NCBI GenBank assembly: GCA_964621265.1
Contig: CAZULQ010000004.1
Span: 1-64,000, forward strand
DNA length: 64,000 bases
Source: Porcipelethomonas sp964621265
Lineage (GTDB): Bacteria; Bacillota; Clostridia; Oscillospirales; Ruminococcaceae
Direction of reading: 5' to 3'
A program made the translations under genes and the position numbers. This document shows positions 41,905 through 50,589 of this stretch, one piece after another. Position 1 is the first letter of the stretch, and each line of letters starts with the position of its first letter. Under the pieces are notes generated by a model, which had not been told where the DNA came from, made no database searches, and saw only the letters and a program-made list of their open reading frames with translations.

Positions 41905-42924
41905 TCACACAATATTATTAAATTCATTTATTTCTGCAGTTGTTGCAACGTTACAAATTTTAACTGATTTCTTTATCTTTCTGTCACCAAGCCTTGCACT
42001 GAACTTCGGCTCTCCTTCAACAGTAAGAATAATGTTATCATCAATTTTCTTTCCTAATGGTATTACGTCTGATACTGCGAGATTTACTATATCATGAACA
42101 TTCAGCATAAGCGTATCAAGAACCGCTGTAAGCTCCATAGTGGAGTCATTGAGCGAGTCTGAAATCGCTTCTCTTCTGTGATGTTCCTTTTCATCTTCAG
42201 CCTTATTATTCTTGGCATTTTTAGCCAAAGTCGCTCTGAGCATTGCATCAAGATTAATTGATGGAATGCAGAAACTGAATTTTTCAACAATATTGCTGAT
42301 TTTAATCTGAAATGAAAGCACGATTACAGAATCATCAAGCGAAATAAACTGTGCAAGTCTCGGATTGGTTTCATTTCCGTAAAGCTTGCATTCAACTTCC
42401 ATAAGACTGTTCCAGGCTTCCTCAAAACAAGCTGTCAGCTTATTATAAAAATTATCTAATATTGCGATTTCAATATCAGTAAATCCTCTGGTCAGATTGA
42501 AGCCGTGACCATCACCGCCCAGAAGAATATCAATCAGAAAATAATTTATCGGAGATGGGAAATGAATGATTATTGTACAATCATCAGAAGCTGAATCAGG
42601 TGTATTCATATTAACAAGTCCGATGAATGTTTTGTCAGGAAGAGAGTTCAGATATTCCATATATCTGCATTCTTCCATCTTAAGCATTTCTATCTCACAG
42701 AATGCTCTGAGCATGCTTGAAATATTTGATGAAAAAATTCTGATAATATTTTCATTTACAGTATTCAGGCATCTCAGATGTTCCTTTGTAAACTTTTTTG
42801 GCTTTTTAAAGTCATAATCCCTTATTCGTTTTTCCGCAGCAGGGCGTGTAACTTTAGGGAAATTATAATTAGGGATTGCATTTTCATTTCCCTCATTTTT
42901 TTTATTCTTTTTGTTTTTGCTCAT
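41905..42924 (-). CDS. fliM: Flagellar motor switch protein FliM lacking the CheY-docking peptide
   Basis: 339 residues. The middle domain (from RDYDFKKPKKFTKEHL through LLGGDGHGF, the FliG-binding GGxG region) and the C-terminal SpoA domain (VSDVIPLGKKIDDNIILTVEGEPKFSARLG) are clear. The first 35 residues are lysine/asparagine-rich (MSKNKKNKKNEGNEN) and contain nothing like the LSQxEIDALL motif by which FliM normally binds CheY-P. The ribosome binding site supports this start, so the motif has not been missed through a wrong start. It lies 27 bases after motB. Confidence 0.94.
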   Translation of the reverse strand: MSKNKKNKKNEGNENAIPNYNFPKVTRPAAEKRIRDYDFKKPKKFTKEHLRCLNTVNENIIRIFSSNISSMLRAFCEIEMLKMEECRYMEYLNSLPDKTFIGLVNMNTPDSASDDCTIIIHFPSPINYFLIDILLGGDGHGFNLTRGFTDIEIAILDNFYNKLTACFEEAWNSLMEVECKLYGNETNPRLAQFISLDDSVIVLSFQIKISNIVEKFSFCIPSINLDAMLRATLAKNAKNNKAEDEKEHHRREAISDSLNDSTMELTAVLDTLMLNVHDIVNLAVSDVIPLGKKIDDNIILTVEGEPKFSARLGDRKIKKSVKICNVATTAEINEFNNIV

Positions 42925-42950
42925 CTGTTAACTCCCTGACTGAATATTAA

Positions 42951-43841
42951 TTAATCGCCGGCAATCTCCTGAATATCGCCCTCTCCTGCTTCAAACGAAG
43001 CACCGAGAATTTTAAGAAGTTCACCACTCTTTGCAAGGTCACTTTCCTTGCTGATAATAACAATTTCAACTCGTCTGTTCTGAGCTCGTCCTTCTTCAGT
43101 ATCATTGGTTGCGATAGGATAGTCCTCACCAAGACCGATAGGATAAAGCTTTGTTGATGCAATTTCAAAATTGTTTTCAAGATAGTTTGAAATGACACCT
43201 GCACGGTCTGTTGAAAGCAGACGCGAGTCAACGATTGAAGTCGGGCTTATAGCCGTATGACCCTTAATGATAATCATAGCAACTTCATTATCAACGTTCT
43301 TTAAGCATTCACCAAGAAAATCGATAATATCAATTGCCTCATCTCTCATTTCTGATTTATCAGGCATAAAGAGAACGTCGTTTTTAAACTGAATATAAAT
43401 ATTATTCGGTCTTTCACCTGTTGATATGGAATTGTTGCCTGAATTCTTTTCAGATAATTCACTACTGTTGATACCAATGCTTTCACTACCGTTACTAACA
43501 CTGATACTTTCTTCCATATTATGCTGTTCAACATATCTCTGGATATTGATAAGAAGCTCATCAAGCTCGGAATTTACAGGGTCTTTCTGATTTCCTACTG
43601 TATTCTGGTCAGCCGCATTTTCAAAAGGCTCTGAACCGTCCTGAGAAGAATGACCAAAAACAATCTGGTCAACAACTTCCTTACTATGTATGTTAAAGGC
43701 ACGTACAAGCATTGCCCATTTTTCCTCATTTACAGATGACATACTGTAAAGCATAACAAAAAATGTTAAAAGAAGCGTTACCATGTCACCATAGGTGTCC
43801 ATCCAGTTGCCGCCGCCTTCATCTTCCTGCTTTCTTGCCAT
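42951..43841 (-). CDS. motB: Flagellar motor stator protein MotB
   Basis: 296 residues. Short cytoplasmic N terminus, one membrane helix with the ion-carrying Asp at D19 (YGDMVTLLLTFFVML), a linker of about 130 residues rich in Ser/Asn, and an OmpA-like peptidoglycan-binding domain (TAISPTSIVDSRLLSTDRAGVISNYL..GEDYPIATNDTEEGRAQNRRVEIVI). It forms the stator with MotA. The ion used cannot be told from sequence by eye. Confidence 0.96.
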   Translation of the reverse strand: MARKQEDEGGGNWMDTYGDMVTLLLTFFVMLYSMSSVNEEKWAMLVRAFNIHSKEVVDQIVFGHSSQDGSEPFENAADQNTVGNQKDPVNSELDELLINIQRYVEQHNMEESISVSNGSESIGINSSELSEKNSGNNSISTGERPNNIYIQFKNDVLFMPDKSEMRDEAIDIIDFLGECLKNVDNEVAMIIIKGHTAISPTSIVDSRLLSTDRAGVISNYLENNFEIASTKLYPIGLGEDYPIATNDTEEGRAQNRRVEIVIISKESDLAKSGELLKILGASFEAGEGDIQEIAGD

Positions 43842-43874
43842 TTTTCTCTCTCCCTTCCGTTAAATGCTGCAAAA

Positions 43875-44684
43875 TTACTTGCTCTGCTGCTTAAGCTCGC
43901 CCTTGAGTGAATATGCAGGAAGAAGTCTCGTAAGCTTTTCCTGAATAAAGTTCGGGTTGTCACCGTCCTGAATTGCCTGAACGCCTTCACTGATAATCAT
44001 TTTACAAAGGTATTCTTCTTCGTGACGTACTCTGAGCTTACTTGCAATAGGCTTAAAGATAAGGTTCGCAAGAATAGTACCATAGAAGGTTGTTATGAGA
44101 GCAACCGCCATATTAGCTGTAAGAGATGCTGTATCTTCAAGGTTCGCAAGAAGGTTAACGAGACCGATAAGTGTACCGATCATACCGAAAGCCGGCGCAT
44201 ATTCAGAACCCTTGTTATAGAATGACATATCCTGAGCATGACGTTCATCAAGATGCTCAAGCTCCTTATTAAGAAGTGCCCTTACCTTTTCCGGTTCAAC
44301 AGAGTCTACAACAAGGAGAATTGAATTTTTAAGGAACTTGTCCTTTGTTTCAGAAAGCTTGTCTTCAAGTGCAAGAAGACCATTGATACGTGCTTCCTTG
44401 GCAAAGTAAACAATCTGTTCTATATACTGCTGTGGGTTATACTTCTTAGGGAAGAAAATAATCTTAAGATGCTTGCCGATTTTTGCAAACGACTTCATCG
44501 GGAATGAAATCATAAGTGCTGCAACTGTACCACCAACAACGATCATGATAGATGGAAGGTCATAGAAGCCCTTAAGCTGTTCGGTTACAAAAGTTGTTGC
44601 GCCGTTAGCATCTTCACCGAGAAGGATTGACACAATGATAAATCCTACACCTAAAATAAAACCTAAAAAAGATAAAAAGTCCAT
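43875..44684 (-). CDS. motA: Flagellar motor stator protein MotA
   Basis: 269 residues with four membrane segments and a large cytoplasmic loop. The family pattern SEYAPAFGMIGTLIGLVNLLANLED followed by MAVALITTFYGTILANLIFKPIASKL, with the conserved prolines, is intact. Its cytoplasmic loop pushes on FliG. Placed between flbD and motB, as in many Clostridia. Confidence 0.96.
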   Translation of the reverse strand: MDFLSFLGFILGVGFIIVSILLGEDANGATTFVTEQLKGFYDLPSIMIVVGGTVAALMISFPMKSFAKIGKHLKIIFFPKKYNPQQYIEQIVYFAKEARINGLLALEDKLSETKDKFLKNSILLVVDSVEPEKVRALLNKELEHLDERHAQDMSFYNKGSEYAPAFGMIGTLIGLVNLLANLEDTASLTANMAVALITTFYGTILANLIFKPIASKLRVRHEEEYLCKMIISEGVQAIQDGDNPNFIQEKLTRLLPAYSLKGELKQQSK

Positions 44685-44737
44685 AATATACGTCCCTTTC
44701 TAATATGGCATTAAAATTTTATGTCAACACAAGCAGA

Positions 44738-44917
44738 TTATTTTAATTTCTGCTCATACATAATTATCATGTTTAAAACTGTCTCCATCGGTTCTTCAAC
44801 GATATAGACATTGCCGTTGGAGAGCTTAATTGTTGTATCAGGGTTTTCCTGAATTGTTTCAACAAATCTGTGGTTCAGAGTAAATTTCTGACCATTTAAT
44901 TTCGTCAGTATAATCAT
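44738..44917 (-). CDS. flbD: FlbD family flagellar protein
   Basis: 59 residues, ATG to TAA. The protein begins MIILTKLNGQKFTLN and continues with HRFVETIQENPDTT and LSNGNVYIVEEP, the hallmark of the FlbD family (PF06289, SwrD in Bacillus). SwrD raises swarming power by increasing motor torque in Bacillus subtilis. It sits between flgE and motA, the usual place. No Shine-Dalgarno lies at normal distance; AAGGAGA is further upstream, beyond a small palindrome that could fold and bring it close. Confidence 0.93.
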   Translation of the reverse strand: MIILTKLNGQKFTLNHRFVETIQENPDTTIKLSNGNVYIVEEPMETVLNMIIMYEQKLK

Positions 44918-44925
44918 ATCATTTT

Positions 44926-44939
44926 ACGGTTTAAACCGT
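44926..44939. repeat. 14-bp palindrome between flbD start and its AAGGAGA
   Basis: ACGGTTTAAACCGT is a perfect palindrome able to form a five-base-pair hairpin with a TTAA loop. It separates AAGGAGA from the flbD ATG. If folded, the distance from the Shine-Dalgarno sequence to the start becomes about eight bases, so the hairpin may be needed for, or tune, translation of flbD. Confidence 0.5.
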
Positions 44940-44957
44940 TCTCCTTATTAGCGCTTG

Positions 44958-44989
44958 TATTCCGGACAACATCCATGTTGTCCGGAATA
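44958..44989. repeat. Strong GC-rich hairpin between flgE and flbD
   Basis: TATTCCGGACAAC and its complement form a stem of 13 base pairs with a loop of six, extendable to a 32-base palindrome. No T run follows on the minus strand, so it is unlikely to be a simple terminator. It may protect upstream mRNA from 3' exonucleases or mark a processing point in the long flagellar transcript. Confidence 0.75.
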
Positions 44990-45007
44990 TCATACGCAAA
45001 AATTCAA

Positions 45008-46585
45008 TTATCTCTTAAGATTAATAAGTTCTTCAAGCATTGTATCAGATACTGTGATAAGTCTTGAACAAGCCTGGAAACCTCTCTGTGTTGTAATCAT
45101 ATCAGCCATTTCGTGAGCGAGGTCTGTGTTTGATGTTTCAAGTGTACCACCTAAGATATCACCTGTACCATCTGAGCCTGCAACTGCAAGCTTTGGCTCA
45201 CCTGAGTTCTGTGAAACTGCAAAATAAGTATCACCAATCTGGCTGAGACCTGCTGGGTTATCAAATGTTGCAAGGTCAACTCGACCGAGTTCAAGAAGAC
45301 CGAATGTAGGATGAGTTGCTGAGATAACGCCTCGTTCATTGATTGAAATACCTGTAAGGTCAGCAACTGTCTGTTCGCCGCCCTGTGTACCACCTGTAAG
45401 AACGAAGTTACCCTGAGCAAGACCGAGGTTTGAAGATGCTTCACTTGGAGTCATTTCAACAACACCCATAAGCTCAGTGATGTCATATGCAATAATTGTA
45501 TTGAGATTAGGATATGCAAGAACAAATGAGTCTGTTGATGAGCCATCCTTCTTCATTACAATTGTACCTGCCTGATCAAGCTGATCAGCCGGAACTGTTG
45601 CTGTGTAATCACCCATTGTGATTACAAAGTTGTCATCATAATCAAGTTCAAAACTGTAATCAGCAACATCTTCACCTGAGAATTCATCGCCTACTGACTT
45701 GACACTGAAGAACTGTGAAATTTCTTCATCAAGCACTACTGAACCTGAATTGATACCAAAGTTAGCATTAACAATTTCAGCACCTGTAAGACCATCTGCC
45801 GGGAATGCAGCAGGATCACTCATACTAATTGTAAAAGCACCGCCTTCGTGTTCAGCACCGCCGTTAGCAGCAGTAATTGCGTTGTTCATCTCAAGATTGA
45901 GCTCAGCAAGACTGCCGAAAGTTTCATTTGAGTTAAGTGTAACAATGATAGATGAACTTGTAATTGTTGCAGTTGCTTTCTGACCAAGCGGAAGTGTTGA
46001 GCTTGTTGCAAATACAATGTTTGTATTACCAAATTCGTTTTCGTTAGCTGCATTGACTGTATATGTAATATCGTTGATTGTATCAACTGATTCAGCCTTT
46101 GCAGGGCTTTCATAAGGAAGTGTAATCATAATCTTGTTTGATGATGCTTCCTGACCTGTCGGGTCGCCATTAACACCGAGTACAAAGTTACCGTTTACAT
46201 CAACGAGGTTGCCCTCAGCGTCAATATCAAGCATACCGGCCTTAGTATAGAAAATATTACCGTCAGCATCCATAACCTGAAGATAACCTTCACCGGCAAT
46301 AGCAACGTCAAGTGTATAACCTGTTGTTGACATTACAGACTGTGAGTGGTTAACGTCAACGCTTCCAAGCTTGGAACCGTAACCAATCTGAGTTGGGTTG
46401 ATACCACCGCTTGATGCTGAAGCTGCAGCAGCTGATGAACTTGTCTGATAGTATACATCTCTGAATGTAGCTCTTGATGATTTGTAACCATATGTACTAA
46501 CGTTTGAAATATTGTTACCGATAACGTCCATTTTGGACTGATGTGTTACCATTCCGGCAACGCCTGAATATAAAGATCTTACCAT
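45008..46585 (-). CDS. flgE: Flagellar hook protein FlgE
   Basis: 525 residues from the ATG with AGGAGG; 13 extra upstream codons lack one. N-terminal rod/hook motif SLYSGVAGMVTHQSKMDVIGNNISNVSTYGYKSSRATF, then a long beta-rich D1/D2 part, and a C-terminal D0 helix (TSNTDLAHEMADMITTQRGFQACSRLITVSDTMLEELINLKR). It polymerises into the hook. Longer than many FlgE proteins because of the middle insertion at about 170-320. Followed by the strong hairpin at 44958-44989. Confidence 0.94.
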   Translation of the reverse strand: MVRSLYSGVAGMVTHQSKMDVIGNNISNVSTYGYKSSRATFRDVYYQTSSSAAAASASSGGINPTQIGYGSKLGSVDVNHSQSVMSTTGYTLDVAIAGEGYLQVMDADGNIFYTKAGMLDIDAEGNLVDVNGNFVLGVNGDPTGQEASSNKIMITLPYESPAKAESVDTINDITYTVNAANENEFGNTNIVFATSSTLPLGQKATATITSSSIIVTLNSNETFGSLAELNLEMNNAITAANGGAEHEGGAFTISMSDPAAFPADGLTGAEIVNANFGINSGSVVLDEEISQFFSVKSVGDEFSGEDVADYSFELDYDDNFVITMGDYTATVPADQLDQAGTIVMKKDGSSTDSFVLAYPNLNTIIAYDITELMGVVEMTPSEASSNLGLAQGNFVLTGGTQGGEQTVADLTGISINERGVISATHPTFGLLELGRVDLATFDNPAGLSQIGDTYFAVSQNSGEPKLAVAGSDGTGDILGGTLETSNTDLAHEMADMITTQRGFQACSRLITVSDTMLEELINLKR

Positions 46586-46666
46586 AATTGTCCTCCTGTT
46601 TCGGGGGACTGTTTTGTGTGCCATCTGTCAGTCAGGCACACGAAAGCTTCCTTAAAAGGTCCGGCT

Positions 46667-47056
46667 TTAAATAATAACAGTCCCGTCAATATTTGTAAAT
46701 ACATTGCCTGTCATTTCACTTTTTGACACAGCTGTAATTACAGTATTATTTCTCGCACTAACGATAAATGCCGCATTGTCAAGAAGAATCAGAGCATCAT
46801 CAAGCCCTTTTTCGCCTGCAAGCTTCACACCTTCGTTAAGTCTTTCCAAACATTCATCCGATAAATCTATATTTCTGTCCATGAGTCGATTCATCGCATG
46901 CCTTGAGAAATTCACACCACTTGAAGTATCAAGCTTTTCTTCGAGGATGGCCTTAAAGCTTCTTGTTTCAACAGAATCTGCAACCTGTTGAGGTGAAGTA
47001 TGAGGTATACCCGTCGTTATAGGGGTGGAAATTCGTTTTAAATCAATTTCATTCAT
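46667..47056 (-). CDS. TIGR02530-family flagellar operon protein
   Basis: 129 residues from the ATG after AAAGGAG; the longer frame contains that site. The core FSRHAMNRLMDRNIDLSDECLERLNEGVKLAGEKGLDDALILLDNAAFIVSARNNTVITA matches the small family found between flgD and flgE in Firmicutes flagellar operons. Function unknown; a role in hook assembly is suggested only by position. Confidence 0.85.
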   Translation of the reverse strand: MNEIDLKRISTPITTGIPHTSPQQVADSVETRSFKAILEEKLDTSSGVNFSRHAMNRLMDRNIDLSDECLERLNEGVKLAGEKGLDDALILLDNAAFIVSARNNTVITAVSKSEMTGNVFTNIDGTVII

Positions 47057-47092
47057 AACTAACAGACTCCTTTCTATTAGATACAAAAATGA

Positions 47093-47602
47093 TCATCCGT
47101 CTGCCTGTGTGTTGTCTGAAACATTGCTGCCTGTTGATGTATTGCCTGAACTGCCTGACTTACCCGGTTCGCAAACCTGAGTTACATCTGCCATTTCATA
47201 AGGCTGACCATTGATATAAAGCTTGAAAGTATCATCTTCCATAGCAACCTTTTCAACAATACCTGTAATTGCCTTTGAATCACCGCCGATAGCGTACTTA
47301 CCGATTGTAACTTCCTTGCCGAGCATAGACATCGCATAATTCTGCTTTGAGAACTGGCAAAGTTCCATCATCTGATCCATTGTTGAGAACTGAGCCATCT
47401 GTGCGATGTACTGTGTGTCGTCAACAGGATTCATGAAGTCCTGATTTGTAAGCTGGGTGATCATAAGTGTGTAGAAATCATCGGACGATAACTGATTATC
47501 ATCTGCATTACCGAAAACCGCATCATAAACCTTATTGGTTGAAGCTGTTCCGTCAAGCATTGAAGTATAATTTCTATCGCCGCCAACGCCATTTACTGCC
47601 AT
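47093..47602 (-). CDS. flgD: Flagellar hook capping protein FlgD
   Basis: 169 residues. The conserved N-terminal part is clear (SSDDFYTLMITQLTNQDFMNPVDDTQYIAQMAQFSTMDQM), followed by a short beta domain and a Ser/Gly/Thr-rich tail. FlgD caps the growing hook. It lies between fliK and the TIGR02530 gene, in standard order. Confidence 0.94.
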   Translation of the reverse strand: MAVNGVGGDRNYTSMLDGTASTNKVYDAVFGNADDNQLSSDDFYTLMITQLTNQDFMNPVDDTQYIAQMAQFSTMDQMMELCQFSKQNYAMSMLGKEVTIGKYAIGGDSKAITGIVEKVAMEDDTFKLYINGQPYEMADVTQVCEPGKSGSSGNTSTGSNVSDNTQADG

Positions 47603-47617
47603 ATACCTTCTCCTTTA

Positions 47618-48778
47618 CTAAATTAAAATGTTGAGTTCACTCTGACCGACAGGAGCCGTTGCAATCGCTTCAAAAGCTTCATCATCACCATTTTCAGCGT
47701 ATCTGCTGTGGCCGTGCTTTGAATTATAGAAGAACTGCTGTTCCTGACCGTTAAAGCCTCTTTCATTCTGACCGTAATAATGTTCAAATGCTGTTTCCAT
47801 TGCTGCAACAGTATTTGTCATATCAGTCGGGTTAACGATTTCGACATTGTGCTGATTAAGAGAGCTCTGGAGTGCCGCAAGATTACTGTTTAAGAGATCT
47901 GCTGTACCGGCATTTGAAGCAGTCATGCTCATGAGCATTTTTCCGCCGTCATTCTGGATAAGCTTAACAATAATTTCGCCGAGTCCTTCCGGCTTCAGCT
48001 TAACTGTAAACTCGCTGTTGCCCTGCTGAAGATTATCTGCAACGCCCTTAAGAAGCTGATTCTCAGGAGATTCAAATTCCTCAAACATCTTGATTTCAGA
48101 AGAAATCCTGTCAAATCTGATGTCTAAGTTTTCAGCACTGTTCTGAAGGCTGCTGATTGTTGCAGGGTCAACTGTTTCCTCAGACGCTGAAACGCCTTCC
48201 TTAGCTGATTTCATAGTTCTGAAAAGCTCCATAAAATCTTCAGACTGTCCGCCATTTGCATTTGCCTGATTCTGAGTATCTGCACCTGCAGGACTAAAGC
48301 CTACAATTTCAAGCTCACCGCTCTCAAGATACTGATTTACAAGGTCATAAGCGTTCACCTTAGTGTTCATAAAATCCTGTGCATTAATAGGTAACTCTGA
48401 ATATAATGTACTCAGGATTTCATCATTCGCATTGATATTGTTACCTGTTGAGATAAATCCGAGAAGACCTGCGAGCTGAAGCGGATCAGCTGAAATAAGA
48501 TTTTCTGTATAATCAAATCTGGCTTCTTCAGATGCACCATCTTCCTGTGGCACAACAGGGAAATACTCCTGCGAACCCATAAGGTTTTCTGTCAGCGTAC
48601 CGAGAATTCCGCTTAAATCACCCTGAAGGTCTGCACCTGTCTGTGTGTTCATCAGCATAAGCTGAATAATGTCCATAAACGAAGTACCGGAACCCATCAT
48701 CTGACTGATTTGTCTGCCGGAAATACCCTTAGCTGCCATCTGCGCTCTAAGACTTTGTGTAATCTGAGCTGTATTCAT
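47618..48778 (-). CDS. fliK: Flagellar hook-length control protein FliK
   Basis: 386 residues. The N-terminal two thirds are variable. The C-terminal Flg_hook domain (PF02120) holds FTVKLKPEGLGEIIVKLIQNDGGKMLMSMTASNAGTADLLNSNLAALQSSL, the typical pattern. FliK measures the hook and triggers the FlhB substrate switch. It sits between fliJ and flgD as in Bacillus. Confidence 0.92.
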   Translation of the reverse strand: MNTAQITQSLRAQMAAKGISGRQISQMMGSGTSFMDIIQLMLMNTQTGADLQGDLSGILGTLTENLMGSQEYFPVVPQEDGASEEARFDYTENLISADPLQLAGLLGFISTGNNINANDEILSTLYSELPINAQDFMNTKVNAYDLVNQYLESGELEIVGFSPAGADTQNQANANGGQSEDFMELFRTMKSAKEGVSASEETVDPATISSLQNSAENLDIRFDRISSEIKMFEEFESPENQLLKGVADNLQQGNSEFTVKLKPEGLGEIIVKLIQNDGGKMLMSMTASNAGTADLLNSNLAALQSSLNQHNVEIVNPTDMTNTVAAMETAFEHYYGQNERGFNGQEQQFFYNSKHGHSRYAENGDDEAFEAIATAPVGQSELNILI

Positions 48779-48810
48779 TCATTTCTCACCACCTTTCACT
48801 GTTTCCCGGA

Positions 48811-49254
48811 TTATTCACCCGAAGTCATTTTAAATGAAATAAACTCCTCAATGGAGGTTTCATTCTCCTTAGCTTCGAGCTTGCGGTATTCTTCACGCTG
48901 CTGCTCCTCAAGCTTATCAAGCCCTGAGAGCTCCTGTGACTGCACAACAACCTTTTTTCTCTGCTTTTCAATTTTCATTTCAGCAAAATTTATCTGGTAT
49001 TTTGTCTGCGTCATCTCACGTTTTACACCATCCATCTGCATACTGTAAAACATAAGTCTTGCCGCCGTTGTGCCCTTCGCAACCTCTTCGTTTGACTCTC
49101 TCTGAAGCCTCAGCATTGTCTGCTCAAGCTGCTCCATTTTCTCCTCCAACTCATTTTTCTCACGTCGGAGTGCCAGGAGAGTATTTTTTTCAGATTCCAG
49201 AATCTGTTTTTTATAGTCACGCATTTTCTGCATAGAAAAAACGAACTTTTTCAT
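48811..49254 (-). CDS. fliJ: Flagellar export protein FliJ
   Basis: 147 residues, almost entirely coiled coil (KNTLLALRREKNELEEKMEQLEQTMLRLQRESNEE), beginning with KKFVFSMQKMRDYKKQI as FliJ proteins do. It connects the FliI ATPase ring to FlhA. It follows fliI by 18 bases. Confidence 0.88.
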   Translation of the reverse strand: MKKFVFSMQKMRDYKKQILESEKNTLLALRREKNELEEKMEQLEQTMLRLQRESNEEVAKGTTAARLMFYSMQMDGVKREMTQTKYQINFAEMKIEKQRKKVVVQSQELSGLDKLEEQQREEYRKLEAKENETSIEEFISFKMTSGE

Positions 49255-49272
49255 TTAATCCTCCCGTATTTA

Positions 49273-50589
49273 TCAGGCAAGAATTTCACTCATAAGTCTC
49301 ACTGTATCATCAAATTCAGATTTGATATCAACTGGCTGCTGGAGAAACTCATTAATCGCCGGCATACGGTTTATCGCCTCGTCAAGCTCAGGGTTACCGC
49401 CGCTCTTGTAGGCACCGATTGAAATAAGATCGGCATTATCCTGATAAAGCGACATGATTTTTCTGATTTTTGAGGCATTTGCTTTATGCTCCGGAGAAGC
49501 AATACCCGACATAATACGGCTGATACTTGCCGTAACGTCAATCGCCGGATAATGATTCTTCATGGCAATCTTTCTTGAAAGCATAATGTGTCCGTCAATG
49601 ATACCACGCACTGTATCGGAAACAGGCTCATTCGAGTCATCACCCTCAACAAGCACAGTAAAAATACCTGTAATTGAACCCTTGCGGAAGTTTCCACAGC
49701 GTTCAAGGAGCTTTGGAAGCGCCGCATAGATTGACGGTGTATATCCACGGGCAACAGGCGGCTCACCAACGCTGAGCCCGATCTCACGCTCTGCCATGCA
49801 GTAACGTGTGAGCGAGTCCATCATAATGAGGACATCCTTACCCTGATCTTTGAAATATTCTGCAATAGTAGTTGCTGTCAGACAGCATTTGGAACGCATA
49901 AGTGCCGGCTGGTCTGACGTAGCAATAACGAGTACCGAACGCTTTAAGCCCTCAGGACCCAGGTCACGGTCAATAAACTCCATAACCTCTCTGCCACGTT
50001 CTCCGACAAGCGCGATTACATTGATATCAGCCTTGATATTTCTTGCAATCATACCCATAAGAGTACTCTTACCAACGCCACTTCCCGCAAAAATACCCAT
50101 TCTCTGACCCTTACCGATTGTCATCATTCCGTCAATCGCCTTAACGCCGAATTCAAGCGGAGTGTCAATCGGAGGTCTGTCAAGCGGGTTTGAACGACTT
50201 CCGCTTATGCTGTAAAGCATACCTTCAGAAATCGGACCTTTTCCGTCAATCGGATTACCAAGCGGGTCAACCGCGCGTCCGATAAGACCATCACTTACAT
50301 TTATTCTGAGCTTTTCGGAAGTATTCTCAACGATACTGCCGTAACCTATCCCCTCCATTTCGGAGTAAGGCATAAGCATAACCTTATCATCCTTGAAGCC
50401 AACGACCTCGGCAACAACATGCTTATCTGTTCCCTTAACGGCAATCTTACAGACATCACCAATATTGCAGGTTATGCCTGAGGCTTCAACAGTCATTCCG
50501 ACAATCTGCTCGATTTTTCCATAAACCTTAAAAAAGGAGTTGTTACGGAGATTTCGACAGAGATTAGTCTGGTCTAGATAAGTCTTCAT
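49273..50589 (-). CDS. fliI: Flagellum-specific ATPase FliI
   Basis: About 438 residues, taking the ATG that best fits the GGTGG site; two more start codons lie just before. Walker A IFAGSGVGKSTLMGMIARN, Walker B DVLIMMDSLTRY and the SITGIFTVLVEGDDSNEPVSDTVRGIIDGHIMLSR segment are those of the F1-beta-like export ATPase. It feeds substrates to the export gate. Its start lies inside fliH, a coupled overlap of about 26 bases. Confidence 0.96.
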   Translation of the reverse strand: MKTYLDQTNLCRNLRNNSFFKVYGKIEQIVGMTVEASGITCNIGDVCKIAVKGTDKHVVAEVVGFKDDKVMLMPYSEMEGIGYGSIVENTSEKLRINVSDGLIGRAVDPLGNPIDGKGPISEGMLYSISGSRSNPLDRPPIDTPLEFGVKAIDGMMTIGKGQRMGIFAGSGVGKSTLMGMIARNIKADINVIALVGERGREVMEFIDRDLGPEGLKRSVLVIATSDQPALMRSKCCLTATTIAEYFKDQGKDVLIMMDSLTRYCMAEREIGLSVGEPPVARGYTPSIYAALPKLLERCGNFRKGSITGIFTVLVEGDDSNEPVSDTVRGIIDGHIMLSRKIAMKNHYPAIDVTASISRIMSGIASPEHKANASKIRKIMSLYQDNADLISIGAYKSGGNPELDEAINRMPAINEFLQQPVDIKSEFDDTVRLMSEILA

